Shown: positions 55,032 through 64,000 of the stretch, piece after piece | Position numbering within the stretch: position 1 is the stretch's first letter | Layout: each line of letters starts with the position of its first letter | Origin: Megascapheus bottae | Lineage: Eukaryota > Chordata > Mammalia > Rodentia > Geomyidae | Length of the DNA: 64,000 bases | Assembly (NCBI GenBank): GCA_024803745.1 | Contig: JANJXV010000043.1 | Coordinates: 7,197,518-7,261,517 of the forward strand | Reading direction: 5' to 3' | Made by a program: the position numbers and the translations under genes | Notes under the pieces: model-generated | Told to the model about the DNA's origin: nothing | What the model saw: the letters and a program-made list of their open reading frames with translations, nothing else | The model's database searches: none

Positions 55032-56792
55032 ATGCAGCCAAAACTTGTGCCTCTATGGCTTTTAGCCTCAATAATAATCAAAAATGTAAATTCAGGCTTT
55101 GGACCGCCCCCCCTCAAGAAAGGAACTTTATACTGCACTCTTTGGCCCTCCCTGTGACTGCTCATGAGGATATTGGCCTGAAGCTCCTAGTAGTTACACT
55201 CGGACAGTGGATTGTACAACTAAGGTGGCCTACCTCCGCGCAGAAGTAAATACTAATTCTGGAGGATTTCATCAACCAAAATGGGTTTGCATTAATAAAC
55301 CAAAAATAGTTCCCTCTAAAACAGGCCAAGCCAGACAAAATTGCTCAGAATCCTGCGCATATACCACAGCAATGCACAGCACTTGCTATACATCAGCCGC
55401 CATTTGTATAGGCAAACAAGGCCTTCAATACTTTCAAGCCTCCCTGACCAAAACCTTTCACCCTGAAGGAACGGCCACACACGTGACCACTGGTCTTTTT
55501 GGGTATACAAGACTCCATACGCAGTTGCAACTTGCCGGCTGTGAGGGAACTATTGGCAAAATCTCTTGCTGGCCCCTTACGGCCCCCATAGGCGTATCTG
55601 ATGGAGGAGGGCCCACAGATATCCAAGTACTGAAATCACTAGAACCCCAACTGCCTCAACTTACGTATCATCCCTTAGCATTACCCAAGTCCCAAGCATC
55701 AAATTTAGATATAAATACAATGGATATTTTAAATACCACCTTTCTTTTACTCAACAACTCTAACCCTGTACTTGCTAGTGATTGTTGGCTTTGTTTAGCA
55801 GCAGGGAGAGTTATGCCTTTAGCCATTTCCGCCACATATAATGTGAATACTAAAGACACATGCTCCCCTAGCCCCCCTCTTAGGGTCCAACCTATGGGCA
55901 ATTTTACAACCTGCCTCTCAGGTGCAATGCAAAACAATACCCTAAATGTTGATATTGGCACGTACCCCTCCAATAATTGTGAAATATTGAAGAACTATTC
56001 TTAACCTACACCATCTCTTTGCCCCCCAGCGGCACAATATTTGTCTGTGGAGGAAATTTGGCCTATCCCCAATTGCCATTCAACTGGACAGAAAATTGTG
56101 TTCTCGCTTTATTACTCCCAGATATAAGTGTCGTACCAGGGGACAAGCCCCTACCTGTCCCTAGTTTTGATATGATAGGAGGAAAGAGACACACACGAGC
56201 AATTACATTTATTCCCCTCCTCGTGACCCTAGGAGCTACTGCGGTCGTAGGGTCGGGAACAGCCGAATTAGGTGTGTCTCTACATAAGTATAATCAATTA
56301 TCAAAACAATTAATTGGAGATGTCCAAGCATTATCTGGCACTATCCAGGATCTACAGGACCAAGTGGACTCCCTAGCGGAAATGGTCCTCCAAAATAGAA
56401 GGGGGTTAGATTTACTAACCGCAGAACAGGGAGGTATCTGCTTGGCTTTACAGGAACGATGCTGCTTTTATGCAAACAAGTCTGGCATTGTCCGGGACAA
56501 GATCAAGAACCTTCAGGAAGATCTGGAAAAACGACGAAGGGAACTGACTGATAACCCCCTCTGGACTGGGCTTAATGGGCTTTTACCTTATCTCCTACCC
56601 CTGTTAGGACCTTTATTCGGTATACTTATTTTACTCTCTTTCGGGCCTTTCTTTTTCAATAAAATTATGACTTTTATAAAAACCCAAATAGATACAGTAG
56701 TTAAGACTAAAATAATAGCTATTCAATATCAGCCCCTTAGTACCATTGATACTGACCAAAGTCCAGGACTAGACTTTACCACTCTAGCCTAA
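55032..56792 (+). pseudogene. ERV-B env (type-D/RDR-like), disrupted
   Basis: Envelope precursor. The ATG at 55032 opens a signal-peptide-like stretch (LVPLWLLASIII). A C-run near 55109 shifts the frame, and a TGA lies at 55165-55167. The surface subunit then reads openly to 56004 with many NXS/T sites, SDGGGPTDI (55597 on) and SDCWLCL, the CXXC motif that bonds to the TM subunit. A one-frame change at about 56005-56018 precedes the TM part (to 56792). That part has a cleavage-like KRHTR, a hydrophobic fusion-peptide-like segment, an immunosuppressive-domain-like [25 protein letters not shown] (CX6CC), a membrane anchor and a cytoplasmic YQPL. These traits are gamma/type-D, unlike classic betaretroviral env. 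Three breaks prevent a complete product. Confidence 0.93.
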
Positions 56793-57007
56793 TTTCAGGA
56801 CCTTTTTAAATTTTTCCAGTAAATTCTTTTGGCCTTTGAGCTTTTTCTACGCCTTACTTATTTTATAAGTAATTCTGTCAATCTCGGTGCATTGTCGTTG
56901 CCTAGAGGACCTAGAAGGCCCTGCAGGGCCTGTTGAGAACCCTCCTGAGAGAGGACTTCAGTTCCATAAACTCCTCACCCGTTAACCCCAAGTTGGCTAG
57001 AGAGCAT

Positions 57008-57130
57008 CCAATGACGGGAATAGTATGGAGCTTACCCTGGATGGCACAACATACAGAGGCCGTACTGGCCGGCTCAACAAGGCATGTTGCCAGGAGTAAG
57101 GTGGCCCTCCATATTGCCTAAGACAGGATG
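57008..57130 (+). promoter_or_regulatory. Possible divergent CTE (ERV-B)
   Basis: Between env and the polypurine tract, 'ccaatgacggg' (57009-57019) and 'cctaagacagg' (57118-57128) match the outer halves of the ERV-A/Mason-Pfizer-type element. The inner halves are not recognisable. Placement is right but function uncertain. Confidence 0.5.
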
Positions 57131-57162
57131 TTCTTTCAACCAATCTTTAAAGACTGTTCTTT

Positions 57163-57178
57163 AAAGGAAAGGGGGAAT
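57163..57178 (+). promoter_or_regulatory. ERV-B polypurine tract
   Basis: aaaggaaagggggaat, directly before the 3' LTR; primes plus-strand DNA synthesis. Confidence 0.9.
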
Positions 57179-57583
57179 TGTCAGAGACCAAGGAGTTAAA
57201 CGGAACAAAGCAAAGACCCTCTAGCCTTGAGCAAACCGCACCTGGTTGAGTCATCTGCACAAAATACTTCTCGGAATAACCGCAGGTTGTGTCACTTGGG
57301 TTAGCACAATGGCCAAAAGAATAGCCTGATCCACCCCTAACCTTGAGATTTCCCATTCTTGTTATCGCAAAAACTCTCCATCCCCCCCTCTATACTCCCT
57401 CCCTTACACTCAGGGTATATAAACCCTGCTTTGCTTTTAATAAAATAGACCTTGACGCGACCCAGACTGACTCTGTCTTTCTTTATGCGCCTGGTCTCCT
57501 TCCTCTCTTTCCCCCATTGGTTTTCTTCTCTTAGGAGGTGCCTCCTCGAGCCTGACGAATAACTGAACCCGCGGGTCGGGTCA
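57179..57583 (+). repeat. ERV-B 3' LTR
   Basis: 405 bases, with nine differences by eye from the 5' LTR, including A for G before 'cttgggttag' and T for G after 'aataaaa'. Same TATA and AATAAA positions. Confidence 0.97.
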
Positions 57584-57604
57584 GTCCCCCCTTTTCTAAT
57601 AAAC

Positions 57605-57617
57605 AAAAAGGGGAAAT
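57605..57617 (+). promoter_or_regulatory. ERV-A polypurine tract
   Basis: aaaaaggggaaat, abutting the ERV-A 3' LTR. It is separated from the ERV-A CTE only by the ERV-B insertion. Confidence 0.8.
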
Positions 57618-58174
57618 TGTTGGGGCCTGATTTCCTTCTCTGAGGCCTAATTCTGGCTCAGCAGCAATTAAAGGGCTTTGACAAGGGATTCAGGCCTTTC
57701 CATACCTCTCTTAAGGCATCTCTGTGTACATGACTCAATTGAACCCCTTCAGGTTCGCGGGTCTCCCAGCAGCTCAGGTCTCACGCGCTTTCCTGCACCT
57801 GTCCTGCCCAGTACCTGAAAGCCCCACCCAGACCCTTAGTGGTAGCACAGAGGCCCTCTTCCTATTGGCTAGCTTCCCAGTTCCCACCTTTTCTTACCAC
57901 AACAGTATATAACTAATTGTCTGATGCAATAAAGGCATGAGAGCATCAGAGAACATGTGAGAACAGCAGATCAGATCAGCAGAGATCAGCAGAGAGATCT
58001 GATGCGCTTTCATGGTTAACACTGCTTCTGACTCAGCGGGGTTTTTTCTTCCCCAGTAATTGGGGGAGGGCTGGGTCATCGACACTTACCATCTCGCTCG
58101 GCTCTCGGTGGACTACAGGCTGGCCCTGTGTGTCCCTCCCCGTTCCCGTGTTGCTGCCCCAGAGAGGAGCAACA
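57618..58174 (+). repeat. ERV-A 3' LTR
   Basis: 557 bases from TGTTGGGGCC to AGCAACA. TATA-like tatataac (about 57905), poly(A) signal aataaa (57928-57933), and a short 'gatcagcaga' repeat near 57970. It is followed by 'gtaaaa', which resembles the 'gtaaac' before 45406. No matching 5' LTR is present in the window. Confidence 0.85.
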
Positions 58175-58449
58175 GTAAAATATCCATAATAGAAAATTCA
58201 CATCCAACCATTGTAAAATTCAGTTTGTGGGGTGACCATCTCTAGACATGCATGATCTTTACAAACTAAAATGTTATACATTAAAAACAAATGAATCCTT
58301 ACTCATGAATATCCTAGACACAGTGCTCCTGTGTCATCAATTACACTAATGAAACCAGATAAATACTAAGAATGTGTCCAGACAGGTAGGATTTACAGGA
58401 ATGGGGGTTATGTTTTTTCCTCTGCAAAACCATATTACAGATGGATTTT

Positions 58450-59422
58450 CTACCTCCTGATGTCAGCTCCTCTTTTCAACAGCCTGATCAGGAAACTTTT
58501 GAGGTCCCTGTTCCTCAGGCTGTAGATGAAGGGGTTCAGAAAAGGAGTGACCACTGTGTACATCACTGAGGACACAGCACTGCCCCTGGCAGAATGTGAC
58601 ACATCTGATTCAACATAAACACCCAATGCTGTCCCAAAGAATAAGCACACCACTGACAAGTGAGAGCCACAGTTGGAGAAGGCTTTGAACTTCCCTCTTG
58701 ATGATGGAATACTCAGCATTGAACAAATACTTTTATAGTAAGAGAGAAGGATTCCAAAGATTGTAGGAAATCCATAAATGATAGCAAAAACATCTGAAGA
58801 CATCATTTGAGAGTGTGTCTCTACAGGAAAGATCCAGAATTTGTGAAGGGTCACAGAAGAAATTTGGGATTTCCAGTTCCTTGAAATCGGTCATCTGCAA
58901 TGCCATCCACACGTGCAGCTGTCCTTCCAAGAAGCTGACAACAAGAGACAGCAAAATCAAGGAGACACAGAGACGAGGGTTCATGATGAGAGGGTAATTC
59001 AGGGGGTGACAGATGGCCACAAAGCGGTCATAGGCCATCACAGTAAGAAGCATAACATCCATACAGCAAAAATGATGTAGAAGCACATCTGGGTGGGGCA
59101 GCCTGCACAGGAAATGGCTCTGCTGTGACTCTGCAGGTTCATCAGCATCTTGGGAATGGTGGTGGAGATGAAGCAGATGTCATCCAAGGAGAGGATGGAG
59201 AGGAAGAAGTACATGGGGGTGTGGAGGTGGTGGTCCGAGCTGACAGCCAGGATGATGAGCAGATTTCCCAGCACAGTGATCAGGTACTTGGACAGGAACA
59301 GTCCAAAGAGCATGGGTTGTAATATTGGATCCTCTGAGAGTCTCAGGAGAAGGAAATCTGTAACCTGGGTTAGATTTCATGCCTCTATATCACTTGGGCA
59401 ACTGCTCATAAACAAAAAACAT
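58450..59422 (-). pseudogene. Olfactory receptor pseudogene F (OR7-like)
   Basis: Sister of OR A. The ATG at 59420-59422 is kept, but an extra T in the next codons shifts the frame, and a TGA (in GCA TGA AAT) stands before NLTQVTDF near 59371. Readable parts: [26 protein letters not shown], a lost base near 59070, [29 protein letters not shown], a two-base loss near 58800, [23 protein letters not shown] (Asn for Thr), [14 protein letters not shown], and a normal stop at 58450. At least four lesions. OR A and OR F share late features but carry different disabling mutations, so they probably died separately. Confidence 0.94.
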
Positions 59423-60633
59423 CTTGTTAGGAAAATGAAACACATATCCAGAAATTTTCAACTGTATACAATTGAAATTCAAGTACATACAAGTTTGAAT
59501 TTTGCACCACCCATGCAGTATAATATACTCATGAATGTTGGTGAAGAGTGGCATTCCCTTACTTCTAGAATCTTCTCACTCTGAGATGCCTTGTTCCTTG
59601 GGCTTTTTCTACATGTGAAGTTTCCTCGTGTGACACACATCTGTGTTGAGAAGCAAAGAATAACTGGGCTGGCTAGAGCAAGATCACCTGGCAGTAGAGC
59701 ACAGACTTGTGTAGTGGAGGGAGCAGGTTCCAGGGCAGCAGGGGGGAATCTAAGCGTTTTACACATTTATGATGCATGTCTCTGTCTAGGAGCCTATTTT
59801 TGGAGCCAGTGCCCAGACCTAGGCTCTAGGAAGCCTATCCATTGAGAGGGTAGGACAGTAGGTTTTCCTATAGAGATTGAGATTCTGGGTGGTAAACTGG
59901 GCTGGAGAATTTGTGGACCATCCACTGGGGGAAGGGCCAGCAGTAGGTCAAGCCACTAGAGCAATATTGGGTTAGGAGAACAAAGCAGATTCCCAGCCAT
60001 TAGTGCAGTGAATATTTTTTATCCCAATGAAAAAACCCAATCCCATCCGATTCTTATTCATCTCTGACATCACGCAGGCACAAATCTAATTCTGGTTCCT
60101 CTGCACTTGCCTTTTCTGGTATTATGGCATTTGTGGGAAAATGGGTAGGTCTGGAAATGTGATATTGAGTGAAATAAGTCAGGCTCATAGAAACAAAGTA
60201 CGCTGAACATTCTCTTAAACATGGAAATTTGATCTCAATTATCAAGGTGCATGAATACATACAGGGTCTTATGTATCAATTCACAAACCAATTGAGTAAA
60301 GTATGGTAGGAAAGTATTCTGGTGGAATAACTCCTTTCATCACCTCATCTGTTGTTTAACCAAATGAATAAGAGGAAGGTAAACAGCCTGCTCTTTAAAA
60401 ATATACATTGTTTCAGAGGCAGATGGCTCATAATTCTCATTCCAACTATTCTAGGGGCTGAGGCCTGAGATTCACAAGTGGAAGCCATTCTGGGGCACGG
60501 ATGTCTGAGAAATACTTGTCTTCAATTAACTAGTAAAAAGCAGGAAGTGGAGCTGTAGCTTTGAGCAAAAACCTCAGGGACAGCACCCAGGCCCTGAGTT
60601 CAAGCCACCGAACCTACATATGTACTTGCACAT

Positions 60634-60637
<4 letters not shown>

Positions 60638-60680
<43 letters not shown>
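60638..60680. repeat. (CA)n microsatellite
   Basis: About 21 CA units following the SINE in the OR F flank. Confidence 0.97.
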
Positions 60681-60681
<1 letters not shown>

Positions 60682-60823
60682 CACACCATAGAAGGTTAAG
60701 CATATGAAATGAGAAAGAATGGCCTAAGAACTAGATCTCTGAGAGGGACACAAGGCATATCTGCCAGTAGTTTCATTGATGTAACATCCTATTGTCATTT
60801 TCATCATCATCACAATGTTCCTC

Positions 60824-60925
60824 CTCCTCCTCCCTCTTCTCATCCTCCTCCTCCTCCTCCTCCTCCTCCTCCTCCTCTCCCTACTATTTCTACTACTCAT
60901 CGATCTCCTACTCCTCCTCCTCCTC
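60824..60925. repeat. (TCC)n pyrimidine tract
   Basis: CTC/CTA triplets, source of the Pro- and Ser-only ORFs here. Same position as the tracts upstream of ORs B and E. Confidence 0.95.
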
Positions 60926-61510
60926 TTTTCAGTCAGCCTCTATGAAAACTTACAAAATTGGTTTGAACCATTTATATCCTGCTGCATTTGATAAGCCACA
61001 AATGAGAATGAAAAGCACAGTAGGTAAATAATTCTCCATTACATATATTGGTACCCCTAACCTTCAAACACTACCTGCAAGTTCACTGAGGACATACACT
61101 TTCCAGTCCCCTTGTGTGCAGGGATTTACATGGGCATCCTCACCCCCTGTGATGGCCAAACCATCCTACCTGTCCTCATGCTGCAGAGAAGATATTCCTG
61201 AAAGTCGTTTACTGCCCATCATGCCCCACTCAATTGCTTAAGCTGCTCAGCTAAGACACAGGAGGACAGATCTGAGGACCCCAGTTCTGTTGCTCAGCAA
61301 AAGTGCAGCCTCTGTCCTCACGAGAGAGGTGAAGACACAGAAGGAGCAGAGATGGTGGTGATGAGGAGACAGATATAGGACCAGTGTGCTGGTGACAAGG
61401 GAGGGAAGGCTCATCCTTGACGTCTATATGGCCTTGGAGGATTAATACGCACAGGTCACAAGTTTTGGACATTTGACACAGGGGCTGACAGAATCATAAA
61501 AAAAATCCAT

Positions 61511-61789
61511 TCCAGGTTGAAAATTGCTTTGTCTAGCAAGAAGATTTGTAGATTTAAACTTTGGTCATTTATCCTTATTTGATGAAGGGCAGAACCATTC
61601 CGTTTTCATTTTCATTGGCATTAAAATATGCTTTACCAAAGCCTTACATATTATGGACAAACTAGAGTAACGTTTATAATATTTGTGTTGTTCTACAATT
61701 GATCCACACAAAACATCACCAAGAATATCATTGTTCTACCCTGAGAATTTTATTTATTTTATAAATATTTTATTCATATGATCATTATT
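61511..61789. other. No feature recognised
   Basis: AT-rich spacer beyond the fourth OR unit. Confidence 0.5.
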
Positions 61790-62700
61790 TATACAAACAT
61801 GTCCTTAACTTCCCAGGACGCAATACCTGCAAAAACCCAGCTGAGTCCCCATGCAACATTTCGTTGATGTTCCCATATGATGTAGCAGAGTCCCAGGATT
61901 CACTGTAGCACAAGTATGGGGAATGAATTGAACTTGCACCCCTTGGAATGATCCAGAGGATCAGAAACATAAAGCAATAAGTGCCCAGAGGCCCTACGGA
62001 TGTGAAAAGGATTCTTAGTGGCACAGATTCCCCATAATGATGAGGAACCAGGCAGCCATATGGGAGGAAAGCGGCCAGGAAAAAAAAGAAAAAAGAATAT
62101 GAAGGATGTGAGGATTCTGCTGTTGGTAGATTATCAGACATGGATGGAATCATCCCAGAGCACCCTCAGTGGGCCAATGGAGCAAGGAAATGTGGTATAT
62201 ATACATAGTCGTCCATTAGTGAGGACAACATTGTATCATTTGGAAAGATCTGGAAAAAATCATGTTAATGAGAGTAAGTTAGGCTCAGAGAGATACAGAA
62301 TCTATGTTTTCCCTTGTATGTGCATGGTTTATTTAGCTCACAAACTCCTTAGTAAATACATTGGGCTGTATGATCTTGTATACAAATGTATTCACTGATA
62401 TATGGCAGATTCCAGAAGATCTCAAATGGTGTAATTCCATAGAAATGCAAAATCAATATTCAGAGAAATAAACACCAGGAAGTGGGGACTGAACAGGATT
62501 GGAGTGGCATGAAGGGGTAGATGAAGAGGAGAAGATGGGGAGAATGCAAAAAAGCATTCAATGTATATCCTACAAAATTATTAAGAGTGAGTGAAGGGGT
62601 GAGTAGGGGACAGTGACAATATTGGAGGGGTGATATTGATCAAAATATATTCATAAACAGCAGAAACTGCTTACTACTCCTTATAGGTGCTATGTTACTG
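61790..62700 (+). repeat. Old L1-like 3' end, plus strand
   Basis: Inverted match to 9241-10010. Around 62225-62300 it reads like the end of an L1 ORF2 ('ggaaaaaatcatgttaatga' parallels LEKIILSEV), then a 3'UTR unlike that of the younger L1s here. Probably an older L1 subfamily. Confidence 0.55.
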
Positions 62701-62929
62701 AGTTTTATGGTAGGAAAGTATGTTTACAAGACATGAGCATTGATGGGTTTTGCCTATAATAAAGCTTTAACTTGAGCCAAAACAACAAAAAAATAAAAAC
62801 TAACGAGTATTACACTACCACATCAAATACCTGCCTCAAAGTTTCTGAAGGCTATGACCAATTGTCCCATACAGCAATGAGAACAAGAAAACTTCAAATC
62901 TAAGACTAATTGCGCTCTGCATGAGGTGC

Positions 62930-63190
62930 CAAACTAACCATACTATCCTAATAATGATTGTTTCAGCAGAGACCCTAATAACCCCAGCTTCTCTTTGCTG
63001 TGTCCTAGAGCCCTGGATAGGGGGTGGGTGGTTGTGTGAGACATTCCCAGCTCCCCCTACTTCATTCTGCAGAACATCCAACAGGACCAAGGAAATCAAG
63101 CCAGATAGGTTGTGTAAACTAGCTCAGAAGGAGCTCCCTCCCACCTACTCAGCTGGCTTTCTACCCCACCAGAAGCAACCAGGCCCCAGG
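62930..63190. repeat. Dispersed repeat, second copy
   Basis: Matches 20760-21000 in direct orientation, including 'cctacttcattctgcagaac' and 'accagaagcaacc'. Confidence 0.6.
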
Positions 63191-63493
63191 ACAGCACATC
63201 ATGGGGCAAGGGAATCTTGGTGCATGTCTTTGATACAGGGGGCCAAGAGGAGAAGAAAGTGGTGCCTGGGCGTGATGGGGAAGGCATGGCTGGAAGGCCA
63301 GGCGATGTGCATGTTGGGAGACTCCTAGTTGGGACACCAGGGGGTGGCTGCCATGAGAGAGGGAGGAGCTTACAGGTGGAGCTGTCAGAAGGGGAGGGAC
63401 AGCCAGAACAGATTCTATAAGGATCTGAAAACCAAGGTTCCAGTCAAACTGGGTAAAAAGTACAGGGGCCTGTTATCTCCACAGAACTAAGCT

Positions 63494-63625
63494 CCCCTCA
63501 GGGGCCCTACTGATAGAGTACTTGCCTAGAATGCACAAACACCGTTTTGATTCCTTGCAACCACATACATAGAAAAGCTAGAAATGGTCCTGTGACTTAA
63601 GTGGCATAGCAAATAATCATAAGCC
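63494..63625 (+). mobile_element. ID-like/composite SINE
   Basis: 'tagagtacttgcctagaatg' and 'acatacatagaaaagctaga' are the tRNA-like half and linker. The copy runs into the (AG)n tract. Confidence 0.75.
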
Positions 63626-63636
63626 AAGAAAGACAG

Positions 63637-63641
<5 letters not shown>

Positions 63642-63709
<68 letters not shown>
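63642..63709. repeat. (AG)n microsatellite
   Basis: About 34 uninterrupted AG units after the SINE tail. Confidence 0.98.
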
Positions 63710-63712
<3 letters not shown>

Positions 63713-63869
63713 AGAAAACAGAGGAGCATATAATAAAACAGAAATCTTTGCCTGAATACATGCAGTGTCTGAAAACTATTGTGGATATTCTCTTTGTCTC
63801 CTCTTCAACAGTTTGTGGGTTTTTTGTTTTTAACTTAATATTTTACTAACTTTTTATTTTGATCATCAT

Positions 63870-64000
63870 GGGACTTGAATTCAGGGTCTGGGTGCTGTCC
63901 CTGGGATTTATTGCTCAAGACTAAATCTCTCCCACTTTGAGACATGGGGCAACTTCAGGTTTTCTGGGAGTTCATTGAAAACAAGAGTCCCTCGATCCTT
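63870..64000 (-). mobile_element. Composite SINE, cut by window edge
   Basis: Minus-strand ID-like half ('attgctcaagactaaatctc') continuing off the window. Same variant as 23935-24122. Confidence 0.75.

Larger units (their letters stand above)
48752..57583 (+). mobile_element. ERV-B: complete betaretrovirus-like provirus with type-D env
   Basis: An 8832-base provirus in the order LTR-PBS-gag-pro-pol-env-PPT-LTR. It is flanked by an exact 6-base duplication GTCCCC (48746-48751 and 57584-57589) and inserted into ERV-A between its CTE and its 3' polypurine tract. The 405-base LTRs differ at 9 positions by eye (about 2.2%), so it is fairly young. All genes carry shifts or stops as sequenced, many at homopolymers. 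Confidence 0.97.
59423..61510. repeat. 5' flank of OR F, conserved among OR units
   Basis: The best-preserved full flank: proximal block 59530-60060, an internal SINE (60410-60620), (CA)n, (TCC)n and the distal block 61260-61500. Matches 4256-6000, 43003-44850 and the mirrored 11760-14055. Confidence 0.7.

Noticed and set aside
1..64000. CRISPR array, operon or bacterial-type system
   Set aside because: No regularly spaced repeats with unique spacers and no clustered long ORFs. The DNA is mammalian.

Overview
The window is mammalian genomic DNA, most likely from a rodent. It has no bacterial-style gene packing. It holds one intact single-exon olfactory receptor (OR) gene, five OR pseudogenes, many LINE-1 (L1) pieces, two nested endogenous retroviruses (ERVs), two solo LTRs, and many copies of a composite SINE. 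That SINE joins a 7SL/B1-like half to a tRNA-like (ID-type) half containing 'gtggctcaagtggtagagc'. From memory this structure resembles the SINEs described for Geomyoidea (pocket gophers, pocket mice, kangaroo rats), so the organism call is an inference.

Layout. 1-15.2 kb: two OR units face away from each other around an axis near 8.4 kb. OR A (3288-4255, minus, dead) and OR B (14076-15050, plus, intact) have mirrored 5' flanks, mirrored SINEs and mirrored older repeats. The far part of the B-side arm reappears at 23.9-26.6 kb, so the inverted duplication once covered about 1.07-26.6 kb and was later split by insertions. 16.3-19.5 kb: an L1 that keeps its 5' end but has lost its 3' half. 22.6 kb: a truncated OR. 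27.7-31.4 kb: an OR whose first codons are split by a twin-primed (5'-inverted) L1 with a 19-bp target-site duplication. 31.6-37.7 kb: a near full-length, badly damaged minus-strand L1 with 5'-UTR monomers and an internal ORF1-ORF2 deletion. 38.2-45.4 kb: a third OR unit (OR E, dead) containing a 3' L1 piece. 45.4-58.2 kb: the retroviral region. 58.2-61.5 kb: the fourth OR unit (OR F, dead), whose distal part at 44.9-45.4 kb was separated from it by the retroviruses. 61.8-64 kb: old repeats, SINEs and an (AG)n tract.

Retroviruses. ERV-B (48752-57583) is a complete provirus: two 405-bp LTRs that differ at 9 sites by eye, a 6-bp GTCCCC target duplication, a tRNA-Lys1,2-type primer binding site, and betaretroviral gag, pro (dUTPase-protease-G-patch) and pol. 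Its env is of the gamma/type-D kind, with CWLC, SDGGG, CX6CC and an immunosuppressive-domain-like stretch. All coding regions carry frameshifts, many at homopolymers. ERV-B lies inside an older relative, ERV-A, of which RT-RNase H-integrase, an 81-codon env remnant, a duplicated element resembling the Mason-Pfizer monkey virus constitutive transport element (CTE), and the 3' LTR survive.

The only probable working cellular gene is OR B, an OR7-like class II receptor. Everything else is decayed or mobile DNA, but the shared and missing insertions give a usable relative timeline of the duplications. All alignments were done by eye, so percentages and element ends are approximate.
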